Part shown: positions 32,357 through 41,256 of the stretch, piece by piece
Numbering within the stretch: the stretch's first letter is position 1
How the letters are laid out: each line of letters opens with the position of its first letter
Source of the DNA: Oscillospiraceae bacterium
GTDB taxonomy: Bacteria > Bacillota > Clostridia > Oscillospirales > Ruminococcaceae
Direction: 5' to 3'
DNA length: 64,000 nucleotides
NCBI GenBank assembly: GCA_900768995.1
Contig: CAAGEZ010000050.1
Coordinates: 17,384-81,383 of the forward strand
Notes under the pieces: model-generated
Database searches by the model: none
What the model was told of the DNA's origin: nothing
The model's input: only the letters and a program-made list of their open reading frames with translations
Made by a program: the position numbers and the translations under genes

Positions 32357-33319
32357 ATGTCACAGAAAAAAGTAAGCATCGTTATCCCCGCATACAATGA
32401 GGAGGAAAACATCAGACCTGTCACCGAAGCTGTGGTGCAGGAGCTGAATGAAAATCTCCCTGAGTATGACTATGAGATAATCATTATCGACAATAATTCT
32501 CAGGACAACACCCGTCCCATAATACGTGAGCTTTGCAGCGAGAACAAAAAGGTACGTGCTATATTCAACGAGAAAAATTTCGGTCCTGACAGCTCTCCGT
32601 ATTACGGACTTATGCAGTCCTCAGGCGACTGCACAATTCTGTTCTGCGCAGATTTTCAGGATCCTCTTGAAATGATACACAAGCTCGTCCGTGAATGGGA
32701 AAAGGGCTATACTGTAGTTACCGCCATAAAAACAGAAAGCAAGGAAAACAAACTCGTCCGTTTTTTCAGAACGGTTTACTACAAGACCATAAGGAAAATA
32801 TCAAACACAGAGATAATAGAGCATTTCACAGGCTTCGGATGCTATGACAAGAGCTTTATCGAAATACTCAGAAATATCGATGACCCTGTCCCCTTTCTCC
32901 GTGGCGTAGTTGCGGAATTTGCAGGAAACAGAAGCTCTATCCCCTACGAGCAGCAGAAAAGAAGAGCGGGCAAAAGCCATATCCGCTTCTTTACACTGTA
33001 TGATATGGCTATGAAAAGCTTCACATCATACACAAAGATCGGACTGCGTATGTGCACTTTCTTTGGGTTCGGACTTGCTGCGATATGCTTCATAATCGCA
33101 CTTGTTTATCTGATAAGAAAGCTTGTCCACTGGGACGCATTTGATTTCGGCATACCCGTTATCCTCATCGGAATTTTCTTTATCGGTGCAGTTCAGCTCA
33201 TATTCCTGGGCTTCATCGGCGAGTACATACTTACAATAAACCAGCGAATTATGCACCGTCCCCTTGTTGTTGAAAGGGAACGCATCAATTTTGAGACAGA
33301 GGAAAAAACCAATGAATGA
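32357..33319 (+). CDS. Membrane-anchored family 2 glycosyltransferase (DPM1/GtrB-like)
   Basis: The 320-residue product has a GT-A domain (about 1-225), with VSIVIPAYNEEENIRPVTEA, DNNSQDNT and CADFQDP as the nucleotide-binding and DxD-like sites. Two C-terminal membrane helices follow (about 230-255 and 268-292). This is the layout of polyprenyl-phosphate glycosyltransferases such as GtrB and ArnC, so it probably loads a sugar onto undecaprenyl phosphate at the inner face of the membrane. It overlaps the next gene's start. Confidence 0.88.
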   Translation: MSQKKVSIVIPAYNEEENIRPVTEAVVQELNENLPEYDYEIIIIDNNSQDNTRPIIRELCSENKKVRAIFNEKNFGPDSSPYYGLMQSSGDCTILFCADFQDPLEMIHKLVREWEKGYTVVTAIKTESKENKLVRFFRTVYYKTIRKISNTEIIEHFTGFGCYDKSFIEILRNIDDPVPFLRGVVAEFAGNRSSIPYEQQKRRAGKSHIRFFTLYDMAMKSFTSYTKIGLRMCTFFGFGLAAICFIIALVYLIRKLVHWDAFDFGIPVILIGIFFIGAVQLIFLGFIGEYILTINQRIMHRPLVVERERINFETEEKTNE

Positions 33320-34286
33320 TCTTAACGGCAAAAGAGTTCTTATAACAGGCGCAACAGGACTTATCGGCAGTCACCTCACTGAAAGGCTTTTGTCGGAAGG
33401 TGCCGAGGTCATTGCTGTGGGCAGAAGCCTTAAAAGGCTTGAAAGCACATTCCCTTCACCAAGCGAAAAACTCATTTTATGTGAAAATGACATTTCTGCG
33501 GCTTTTCCCGAAGGCGCAGGAAAGCTTGACTTTATCTTCCACGCAGCAAGCCCGATCTCAGGTGCTGAGATACGTGAATATCCCGTAAACACCATAAACG
33601 CCAATCTGAACGGCTGCATAAACTGCCTTGAATATCTGAGAAAACAGGGCAGCGGACGAATGATAGTTTTTTCCTCCGCAACGGTATATGGCGGCGTTTT
33701 TGCCGAAGATACCTCTGTATCGGAAGAATGCACCTGCACTGCCGATGCTCTGCACACTGCAAACACCCCCTATTCCGAATCAAAAAGAATGATAGAAGTC
33801 ATTGCACGAAGCTATAATATCCAGTATGGCACTGATGCGGTGATAGTAAGGATAGGCTATGTTTATGGTCACACCTCACATATGCCCGCTACCGCATTCT
33901 ATGAATTTATAGGCAATGCCGTTTCGGGACAGAATATCGTTATGAACGGCTCAGGAATGGGAAGAAGAGACAATATCCACGTTGATGATGTTGTAAACGG
34001 TCTTATCGCTGCTGCGCTCAAAGGCTCAGCAGGAGAAGCCTACAACATCTCCTCAAACGGCGACAAGGGCAATTTCAGAGCAATGGACGAGATCGCTCCC
34101 ATTATTGCCGACGCTGCCAACAAATTATACGGCGACAGCAGGATAAAGGCTGTAATAAAGCCCTTCGAGGGCAGCAGAAAGCCCGGACTTATGCTGAACA
34201 ACACAAAGCTTCGTGATCTTGGCTGGAATATTTCCGTAAGCCTTGAGGACGGCATCGCCGATACGGTTAAAAAATATTTCAGATAA
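33312..34286 (+). CDS. NAD-dependent epimerase/dehydratase (extended SDR)
   Basis: The 324-residue nucleotide-sugar enzyme has the GATGLIGSHL glycine motif, the catalytic Tyr-Lys in TPYSESKRMIEV and the conserved VVIVRIGYVYG-type strand. It acts on a nucleotide sugar, here most plausibly as an epimerase or 4-keto reductase on a CDP-linked intermediate. The start at 33312 overlaps the GT gene end, so expression is coupled. A reductase closing a branched-sugar pathway is the most interesting reading but unproved. Confidence 0.85.
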   Translation: MNDLNGKRVLITGATGLIGSHLTERLLSEGAEVIAVGRSLKRLESTFPSPSEKLILCENDISAAFPEGAGKLDFIFHAASPISGAEIREYPVNTINANLNGCINCLEYLRKQGSGRMIVFSSATVYGGVFAEDTSVSEECTCTADALHTANTPYSESKRMIEVIARSYNIQYGTDAVIVRIGYVYGHTSHMPATAFYEFIGNAVSGQNIVMNGSGMGRRDNIHVDDVVNGLIAAALKGSAGEAYNISSNGDKGNFRAMDEIAPIIADAANKLYGDSRIKAVIKPFEGSRKPGLMLNNTKLRDLGWNISVSLEDGIADTVKKYFR

Positions 34287-34302
34287 CAGGAGGTATAGAA
34301 GT

Positions 34303-35349
34303 TTGAAAGGTTCTTTGCAGCTTCTTGACTGTACACTTCGTGACGGTGGACAGGGGCTTGATTACAACGATCACTGCGGTATCAAAACAGAATCGTTTAC
34401 CGACAGCGAAAAGCTGAAAATAGCAGAGCTTGTCAGAGATTCAGGGGCTGACATAATTGAAATAGGCTGCATTTCGGAAATAAACCGCAGCAGAGAAAAA
34501 TTTGCGGCTTACAACACCCTTGAGGAGCTGTGCAGATTTCTGCCCGAGCGCAGAAACCCCGCTCAGATATACACGGGTATGTATATTGACCCTGATACCC
34601 CTGTGGAAAAGATACCTGAACATTCTCCCGAGCTTGTTGACGGAATAAGAGTAATACTCAGATATTCACAGCTGAAGCAGTCGGTGGATTTCTGCGCCGC
34701 ACTCGCTAAAAAAGGCTACAAAACCTTTATCCAGCCTATGCTCACTATGCGCTATACTGACGACGAGCTGAAAATGCTTGTAGAATCTGCCAATGAAATG
34801 GGTGCATACGCCCTTTACTTCGTTGACAGCTTCGGATATATGGACGACCGTGACACCGAAAGACTTTACCGCTTCTTTGCGGAGGACCTTGACAAGTCCG
34901 TCAGGATCGGTTTTCACGCTCACAATAACCTTGAAAATGCTTTCTCCAATGCAAAATACTTTGTTGAAAAGCTTATGGACCGTGACTGCATCGTTGATTC
35001 CTGTGCTTACGGTATGGGACAGGGTGCGGGAAATCTCCAGACTGAGGTTATTATCCCATATCTTAATGAAAGATACGGCAAGTCATATGACCTTGACCCC
35101 ATTCTCGATGTCTGCGATATACTTGAAAAATTCCGCAGCCACGATACCGAGGCCTGGGGATATTCACCTCTCAGGCTTGTTCCCGCTGTCCACAAAACAG
35201 CATACAAATATGCGGCAGCTATGCGGCTTGAATATAATATGTCCCTTTCACAGATAAACAGGATACTTTCTGATATGCCCGATGATATGAGGCACAGATA
35301 TACCCCTGAAAATCTTAAAGCCATTCTTGAAAATAACAGAGGTGTATGA
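34303..35349 (+). CDS. HMGL-like aldolase/carboligase (4-hydroxy-2-oxovalerate-aldolase-like)
   Basis: The 348-residue TIM-barrel protein has the divalent-metal and catalytic motifs of the HMG-CoA lyase / isopropylmalate synthase / DmpG superfamily: LLDCTLRDGGQ at the N terminus, the HxHN motif in IGFHAHNNLENA, and the glycine-rich SCAYGMGQGAGNLQTE. Members make or break a C-C bond next to a keto acid. No acylating aldehyde dehydrogenase partner (DmpF) is present, so a catabolic meta-cleavage role is unlikely. Its place beside two TPP enzymes suggests it supplies or extends a keto acid. The start is TTG with AGGAGG 9 nt upstream. Confidence 0.85.
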   Translation: MKGSLQLLDCTLRDGGQGLDYNDHCGIKTESFTDSEKLKIAELVRDSGADIIEIGCISEINRSREKFAAYNTLEELCRFLPERRNPAQIYTGMYIDPDTPVEKIPEHSPELVDGIRVILRYSQLKQSVDFCAALAKKGYKTFIQPMLTMRYTDDELKMLVESANEMGAYALYFVDSFGYMDDRDTERLYRFFAEDLDKSVRIGFHAHNNLENAFSNAKYFVEKLMDRDCIVDSCAYGMGQGAGNLQTEVIIPYLNERYGKSYDLDPILDVCDILEKFRSHDTEAWGYSPLRLVPAVHKTAYKYAAAMRLEYNMSLSQINRILSDMPDDMRHRYTPENLKAILENNRGV

Positions 35350-36578
35350 TGGATAATACAGCAGCAGTGCCGAAGATAAGAGAATCAAATATAGAGCTGT
35401 GCAGGATAATCAGTATGTTTATGATAATCGCCCATCACCTTGTTCTGCACGGCGGACTGACTTCCGTTCCCGAAATGTTTCCGAACAAATGGCTGGGATA
35501 CATTATCCTGCCCGGCGGAAAGGTAGGCTTTGACGCATTTATCGCAATAAGCGCCTGGTTTCTTGCAGGCAGCAATTTTAGAGCGGAAAGGTTTTTCAAG
35601 ACCTACTTTCAGGTAATATTTTACAGCGTGACCACTGCCCTTGCGGCAATTCTGCTCGGCACCTCCATTCCTTTACTGCAGTTTCTCGGAACATTTCTGC
35701 CCCTGACAGGCTCTGTTCAGGGATATGCCGCAACATATCTTGCATTTTATCTGCTTATGCCGTTCCTTGCGATAGTTTCACGAAATATAAATGACAAGCA
35801 GCATCTTTTTATAATCGGCGTTCTGACTGTTTTTACCATAGCGGCCAAAATTGTAGGATCTGCAACAACTACCGAGCAGTCCTGCTACAGCAGAGTGACA
35901 TTGTTCGTGTTCTTTTATTTCCTGCTGGGATACATCAAGACCCACCCTGTAAAATCCCTTGAAAACCCTTTTCTTATGCTGTTTGTTTTCATTGTCAACT
36001 GGGGCGTTATTGTTGTATGCAATTGTCAGAATCAGATATGGGGTGAAAACAAACCTGAGTTTCTTAACTACACGATCCCTCTTATAAGCGGAGAATCAGG
36101 ACTGTTCTACATTATCGGCGGCCTGAGCCTTTTCTTCTTTTTCAAGAGCATAAAGATCAAGCCCAACAGGGTAATAAACCTCTTTGCAAGCACCACCCTC
36201 GCTGTACTGCTTATCCACGACGGCCATTTTTTCAGAAAAACCACCTGGTCTCTTCTGAAAACAAGCGAGTGGTATTACAGCAGACATTTCCTCATTCGTG
36301 CAGGAATATGCGTTGTGGGAATATACCTTTTCTGCTCAGTTATTGAATTTATGAGAAGGAAATTTATAGAAAAGCCGTTTTTCCGTCTGGACTCTATAAA
36401 AAAGCTGTGCGAAAAAACAGACAAGGCTGTCAGATTCCCTGTGAATGAGAGCAGGCCACCTCAGCCGCAGGATACCGAAAAGCTTGAGGCTCAGATAAAT
36501 GAGCTGAAAAAGGAGCTTGACCGAAAGGATCACGCTTTGGCTGAGATAGCCGCAAGATATGCACTGAAGGAAGAGTGA
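35346..36578 (+). CDS. Membrane acyltransferase, family 3 (OafA/WecH-like)
   Basis: The 410-residue polytopic protein begins with the family signature SNIELCRIISMFMIIAHHLVLHGG, including the catalytic His-His pair, and has about ten membrane helices to residue 345. A charged coiled-coil tail is unusual for the family (LEAQINELKKELDRKDHALAEI). Such enzymes O-acetylate or O-acylate surface polysaccharide. The ATG overlaps the previous stop (ATGATG), so translation is coupled. It probably decorates the glycan built by this cluster. Confidence 0.88.
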   Translation: MMDNTAAVPKIRESNIELCRIISMFMIIAHHLVLHGGLTSVPEMFPNKWLGYIILPGGKVGFDAFIAISAWFLAGSNFRAERFFKTYFQVIFYSVTTALAAILLGTSIPLLQFLGTFLPLTGSVQGYAATYLAFYLLMPFLAIVSRNINDKQHLFIIGVLTVFTIAAKIVGSATTTEQSCYSRVTLFVFFYFLLGYIKTHPVKSLENPFLMLFVFIVNWGVIVVCNCQNQIWGENKPEFLNYTIPLISGESGLFYIIGGLSLFFFFKSIKIKPNRVINLFASTTLAVLLIHDGHFFRKTTWSLLKTSEWYYSRHFLIRAGICVVGIYLFCSVIEFMRRKFIEKPFFRLDSIKKLCEKTDKAVRFPVNESRPPQPQDTEKLEAQINELKKELDRKDHALAEIAARYALKEE

Positions 36579-36624
36579 ATTTCATCATTCCCACCGCCAA
36601 GTACAACAGGAAAGTGATTTTATT

Positions 36625-38289
36625 ATGATTTTTTCCGATCACCTTGTAAATGAACTTATAAAGCAGGGCACTTATGACGCATTCGGCATTCCCGGAGGAG
36701 TCGTATTAAAGCTTCTTGCCGCTATGAAAAGGGCAGAGCCTGCATTCACCCCTCACCTGTGCTATCACGAGCAGGACGCAGGCTTCGCTGCTCTCGGCTA
36801 TGCACAAGCAGGCGGAAAGCTTGGTGTTGCCTATGCAACAAGAGGTCCCGGTATAACAAATATGGTGAGCTGTATTGCGGAAGCATATCAGGAATCACTG
36901 CCCGTGCTTTTTATCACGGCTCACGGCAGGCGCACGCAGGATAATGTCAGATTCAATCAGAATCAGGAGCTTGATATAGTAAGCGCTGTTTCGGGATTCA
37001 CCAAATTTGCCGCCAATGCCGAAACTCCCGACGAAGCGGCTGTGCTGCTGAAAAAAGCGATGAACATTGCAGTGAGCGGCAGAAAGGGACCTGTGCTGCT
37101 GGACTTTGCGGCAGCTGTTTTTGACAAGGAAGTCTCAGTCCTGCCCGAGGAATGTGATGCTCCCATAAATAATGCAGATGCTGCTGCGGTCTGCAAAGCG
37201 GCGGAGCTTCTTTCTTCCGCAAAGCGTCCACTGCTGCTTATCGGCGACGGACTGCGTTATTTTCCAAAGGAAAGGCTCAGAGAGGCTGTTGATAAACTCG
37301 GTATTCCAGTGCTTTCAAGCAGAGGTTCTCAAGACCTCCTCGGCGGCTCGCCCAATTATTTCGGATATATCGGCAGCCACGGTGTTCGGTACAGCAATTT
37401 TATCCTGTCAAAGGCAGACCTTATAATCGCTGTGGGAAACAGAATGGCTTTTCCCTTTGACTCAGCAAGCTTTTCTCCCATTATAAAAAATGCACGGATA
37501 CTTCGGGTGGATATTGATGAAAACGAGCTTTGCAGGCATATTTCCGGAGAGCTGACCTTTGCCTGTGACGGTGGGATGTTTCTTGAAGAGCTTTGCGTAG
37601 AATATAATTCGGGAAACGTTTTTGAAAGCTGGCTCGATGTATGCAGATGCCTGAAAAAAGAGCTTATCGATGAGGACTGCACCGAAACTGTGAACAGGCT
37701 GACCGGATTTATCTCGGTGCAGTCCTCGGGAAAGCATTATGTCTGTGACGTTGGAAACAATGAATTTCTGTTTTCAAGAGCATATGAGCGCAGCGGTTCG
37801 GGTGACAGCATATGCTGCTCAAAGTCATTCGGCACTCTCGGCTCTGCAATTGGCCGTGCCATCGGTGTTTATTATGCTGTGGGCGGTGAAGTTATATGCG
37901 TGTGCGGCGATCAGGGCTTTCAGTACAATTTGCAGGAACTGCAGTATATTTCCCACCGGAAACTGCCTGTTAAAATAGTTTTGCTGAACAATCAGTGCTC
38001 GGGAATGATAACAGACCACGAAAAAAATGTACTGGGGGATATGCGTATCCACGTCGATGCAGACTCAGGCTACAGCACTCCCGATTTTGCCAAAATTGCA
38101 CAAAGCTACGGCATAAATTACACGACAGAGCAGGAAACAGCCTGTGCTGATAATAATATGCCACTGCTTTATGAGATCATAACAGACAGCTATGAGCCGC
38201 TCTGTCCCACTCTTCCCAAAGGAAATCCCTGTCAGGATATGTTCCCTCTTCTTGACAGAAAAAAATACGGATATCTTGATGATCTTTGA
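36625..38289 (+). CDS. TPP-dependent carboligase/decarboxylase (acetolactate-synthase-like)
   Basis: The 554-residue product has three domains of the ALS/POX family: the Pyr domain with catalytic Glu49 (CYHEQDAGFAALGYAQ) and YATRGPGITN, a middle domain (about 190-330) and the PP domain with the ThDP motif G-D-Q-G-F...LLNN (residues about 431-457). It would decarboxylate an alpha-keto acid and transfer the resulting two-carbon unit. In Yersinia, the related YerE adds acetaldehyde from pyruvate to a CDP-3,6-dideoxy-4-ketohexose. The setting among CDP-hexose genes points to a similar sugar-branching role, by inference. Confidence 0.85.
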   Translation: MIFSDHLVNELIKQGTYDAFGIPGGVVLKLLAAMKRAEPAFTPHLCYHEQDAGFAALGYAQAGGKLGVAYATRGPGITNMVSCIAEAYQESLPVLFITAHGRRTQDNVRFNQNQELDIVSAVSGFTKFAANAETPDEAAVLLKKAMNIAVSGRKGPVLLDFAAAVFDKEVSVLPEECDAPINNADAAAVCKAAELLSSAKRPLLLIGDGLRYFPKERLREAVDKLGIPVLSSRGSQDLLGGSPNYFGYIGSHGVRYSNFILSKADLIIAVGNRMAFPFDSASFSPIIKNARILRVDIDENELCRHISGELTFACDGGMFLEELCVEYNSGNVFESWLDVCRCLKKELIDEDCTETVNRLTGFISVQSSGKHYVCDVGNNEFLFSRAYERSGSGDSICCSKSFGTLGSAIGRAIGVYYAVGGEVICVCGDQGFQYNLQELQYISHRKLPVKIVLLNNQCSGMITDHEKNVLGDMRIHVDADSGYSTPDFAKIAQSYGINYTTEQETACADNNMPLLYEIITDSYEPLCPTLPKGNPCQDMFPLLDRKKYGYLDDL

Positions 38290-38304
38290 TTCGGAGGAAT
38301 ATTT

Positions 38305-40065
38305 ATGTATATTGAAAATATCAACAGTCCCGCAGACCTGAAAAAACTTTCACTGAATGAATGCGAAGCTCTGGCTGCCGAAATACGATCGGCACTTATA
38401 AAAAAAGCTTCCCTGAAGGGAGGTCATCTTGCATCAAATCTTGGAATGGTGGAAGCGGAAATTGCACTCCATTATGTATTTGAATCACCATCAGACAAAA
38501 TAATATTTGACGTTTCCCACCAGTGCTACACCCACAAGATACTTACCGGAAGGAAGGACGCTTTTACCGTTGAGGAGAAATACAACTCCGCAAATGGCTA
38601 TACAAATCCCGATGAAAGCGACCACGACCTGTTCAGAGTAGGTCATACGGCTACTTCAATAAGCCTTGCCTGCGGTCTTGCAAAGGCAAGGAATATCAGG
38701 GGCGGCAAGGAAAGCATCATCGCCGTTATCGGCGACGGTTCACTCAGCGGCGGCGAGGCCTTTGAGGGACTTGATTTCGGCGGTTCTGACATTGAGGGTA
38801 ATTTCATCGTTCTTTTCAATGACAACCAGATGTCCATTGCGGAAAATCACGGCGGCATCTACAAAAATCTCGCCCTGCTCAGAAGCACTGAGGGAAGGGC
38901 TGAAAATAATCTTTTCAAGGCATTTGGCTATGATTACATTTTCGTAAAGGACGGCAATGACATAACTCAGGCAGTGAACGCCCTCAGAGCAGCAAAGGAG
39001 CTTGATCACCCTGTTGTTGTCCATATGTGCACGGTAAAGGGCAAGGGTTATGATTTTGCGGAAAGTCACAAGGAAAGCACCCACTGGGTACGTCCCTTTG
39101 ACATTGACAGCGGAGCTGAAAAAAATCCCTTTAACGGCGAACGCTATGACCGTGTTATGCGTGACCATCTGCTTGAAAAAATGGCTGAAGACCCCAATGT
39201 TGTGACAATGATAGCCGCTGTACCCGATTCACTGAACTTTACTGCCGAACACAGAAAGCAGGCGGGAAACCAGTTTGTTGATGTGGGCATCGCTGAGGAG
39301 CACGCCATAGCTATGGCGGCAGGTCTTGCCAAAAACGGCTGCAAGCCCGCTTTCTGCACAATGTCCACATTCTTCCAAAGGACTTATGACCAGATATCTC
39401 AGGAACTTTGCATAAATAACGCCCCTGTAACTCTTATCGTGGTAAATGCTTCCGTGTATGCTGTAAATGATGTTACACACATAGGAATATTCGATATCCC
39501 AATGATGTCAAATATCCCGAATCTTGTATATCTTGCGCCCACAAACAAGCAGGAATATCTTGCCATGACCGACTGGAGCCTTGACCAGACTGAGCACCCT
39601 GTTGCTATAAGAGCTCCCCGAAACGGCGTGTTCTATGCAAAGGACGATGTTGACACGGATTACAGCTGCCTTAACAGATATAAGACAGTCACAAAGGGCA
39701 AAAAGGTCGCTGTTCTTGCTCTGGGAAGCTTTTTCCAGATGGGAGAGGAGCTTTCGGAAATGATAAAGGATAAGCTCGGATTTACTCCCACGCTCATCAA
39801 TCCCAGATATATAACGGGACTTGACGCTGATCTGCTCGGAAGCCTGAAAGCAGAGCACGGCATCATTATCACTCTTGAGGACGGCGTTCTTGACGGCGGC
39901 TGGGGTCAGAAGATAGCGTCATTCTACGGAAGCTCTGATCTTAAGGTGAAAAATTACGGTCTGAAAAAGGAATTTCTTGACCGCTATGACCTGAACGCAG
40001 TTATGACCGAAAACAGGCTGAAACCTGAGCTTATTCTTGAAGATATACGTGAACTTCTTGACTAA
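38305..40065 (+). CDS. DXS-like transketolase-family enzyme
   Basis: The 586 residues have the 1-deoxyxylulose-5-phosphate-synthase domain order: ThDP PP domain (GDG 143-145, NDN 172-174), Pyr domain with catalytic E331 (VDVGIAEEHA) and C-terminal domain. HQCYTHKILTGR keeps the DXS-type histidines. However, the segment matching the DRAG...GADG element of true DXS, which includes the Arg that binds the phosphate of glyceraldehyde-3-phosphate, reads NASVYAVND here: the Arg is N381 and the following Asp is N388. The product is also shorter than normal DXS. It is therefore probably a paralogue with a different acceptor, in keeping with its sugar-cluster location. Confidence 0.8.
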   Translation: MYIENINSPADLKKLSLNECEALAAEIRSALIKKASLKGGHLASNLGMVEAEIALHYVFESPSDKIIFDVSHQCYTHKILTGRKDAFTVEEKYNSANGYTNPDESDHDLFRVGHTATSISLACGLAKARNIRGGKESIIAVIGDGSLSGGEAFEGLDFGGSDIEGNFIVLFNDNQMSIAENHGGIYKNLALLRSTEGRAENNLFKAFGYDYIFVKDGNDITQAVNALRAAKELDHPVVVHMCTVKGKGYDFAESHKESTHWVRPFDIDSGAEKNPFNGERYDRVMRDHLLEKMAEDPNVVTMIAAVPDSLNFTAEHRKQAGNQFVDVGIAEEHAIAMAAGLAKNGCKPAFCTMSTFFQRTYDQISQELCINNAPVTLIVVNASVYAVNDVTHIGIFDIPMMSNIPNLVYLAPTNKQEYLAMTDWSLDQTEHPVAIRAPRNGVFYAKDDVDTDYSCLNRYKTVTKGKKVAVLALGSFFQMGEELSEMIKDKLGFTPTLINPRYITGLDADLLGSLKAEHGIIITLEDGVLDGGWGQKIASFYGSSDLKVKNYGLKKEFLDRYDLNAVMTENRLKPELILEDIRELLD

Positions 40066-40098
40066 GCGGAATCATATTGATAAAAAGGAGCAGATACA

Positions 40099-41199
40099 AT
40101 GAGATTTGACCCTGATTTTTATAAAGGCAAAAAAGTCCTGATAACAGGACATACGGGTTTTAAAGGCAGCTGGATGTGCCGCTGTCTTATCAATGCGGGG
40201 GCGGCGGTCACAGGATATTCCCTTAATCCTCCCACAGAGCCTGCATTATTTGAACTGGCAGGCATAAAAGAAAATATGAACTCGGTCATCGGTGATATCC
40301 GTGATCTTGAGCATCTCACAAAGGTATTTGAGGCGGTTCGCCCCGAGATAGTCATTCATATGGCTGCACAGCCCATAGTCCGTGATTCCTACAAAGACCC
40401 CGTTTATACCTATGAAACAAATGTTATGGGCACGGTAAATATCCTTGAAACAGTGCGCCGATGCAGCTCGGTACGCTCATTTGTTAATGTCACCACCGAC
40501 AAGGTATATCTCAACAAAGAGTGGCAGTGGGGATACCGTGAAAATGAAGAACTGAACGGCTATGACCCTTATTCAAATTCCAAATCCTGCTCCGAGCTTG
40601 TTACAAGCAGCTACAAAAACTCCTTTTTCGGCGGCGCATCGGGCAGAACTGCTGACGGAAGAGTGATCGCTGTAACCACGTGCCGTGCGGGAAATGTTAT
40701 CGGCGGCGGCGATTTTGCTCCTGATAGGATAATTCCCGACTGCGTAAGAGCAGCTATGGACAAGCGAGACATTATCGTAAGGAATCCCTACTCCACAAGA
40801 CCGTATCAGCACGTTCTTGAGCCTGTTGCGGTTTATCTAATGATCGCTCAGGAACAGTATAAGGATATATCCCTTGCAGGGTGCTATAACGTAGGTCCCG
40901 ACGATCAGGACTGCCGCACTACGGGTGAACTCGTTACTCTTTTCTGCGAAAAATGGGGCAAAGCGTCCGGTATTGATATTTCCTGGAAAAACGTGTCTGA
41001 CGGCGGCCCTCACGAAGCCAATTTCTTAAAGCTGGACTGCTCAAAGCTCAAATCAGTTTTCGGCTGGAAGCCTGTATGGAGCGTTGAGACCGCTGTTGAA
41101 AAGATCGCTGAGTGGTCAGTGGGATATATGAACGGCGACGACGTGGGTGACATGATGGACAGACAAATACAGGAATTTCTGGAGTCCGGGACAAAATAA
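40099..41199 (+). CDS. rfbG: CDP-glucose 4,6-dehydratase
   Basis: The enzyme converts CDP-glucose to CDP-4-keto-6-deoxyglucose, the branch point for 3,6-dideoxy and branched sugars. The 366-residue SDR has GHTGFKGSW (the RfbG form of the glycine motif), TTDKVY with the catalytic Thr/Asp, YSNSKSCSE for Tyr-Lys, and RAGNVIGGGDFAPDRI. With rfbF at the head of the cluster it defines a complete route to the keto sugar. ddhC/E1 and E3 for C3 deoxygenation are not in the window. Confidence 0.93.
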   Translation: MRFDPDFYKGKKVLITGHTGFKGSWMCRCLINAGAAVTGYSLNPPTEPALFELAGIKENMNSVIGDIRDLEHLTKVFEAVRPEIVIHMAAQPIVRDSYKDPVYTYETNVMGTVNILETVRRCSSVRSFVNVTTDKVYLNKEWQWGYRENEELNGYDPYSNSKSCSELVTSSYKNSFFGGASGRTADGRVIAVTTCRAGNVIGGGDFAPDRIIPDCVRAAMDKRDIIVRNPYSTRPYQHVLEPVAVYLMIAQEQYKDISLAGCYNVGPDDQDCRTTGELVTLFCEKWGKASGIDISWKNVSDGGPHEANFLKLDCSKLKSVFGWKPVWSVETAVEKIAEWSVGYMNGDDVGDMMDRQIQEFLESGTK

Positions 41200-41256
41200 G
41201 ATTTTTGAGGGAGTATGCATATGCAAAGAGCCCTCGGGAAAGGAATGGTCATAAAA

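Noticed and set aside
38305..40065. Calling this gene dxs
   Set aside because: The phosphate-contact Arg is missing and the setting is a sugar cluster; a symbol would overstate the evidence.
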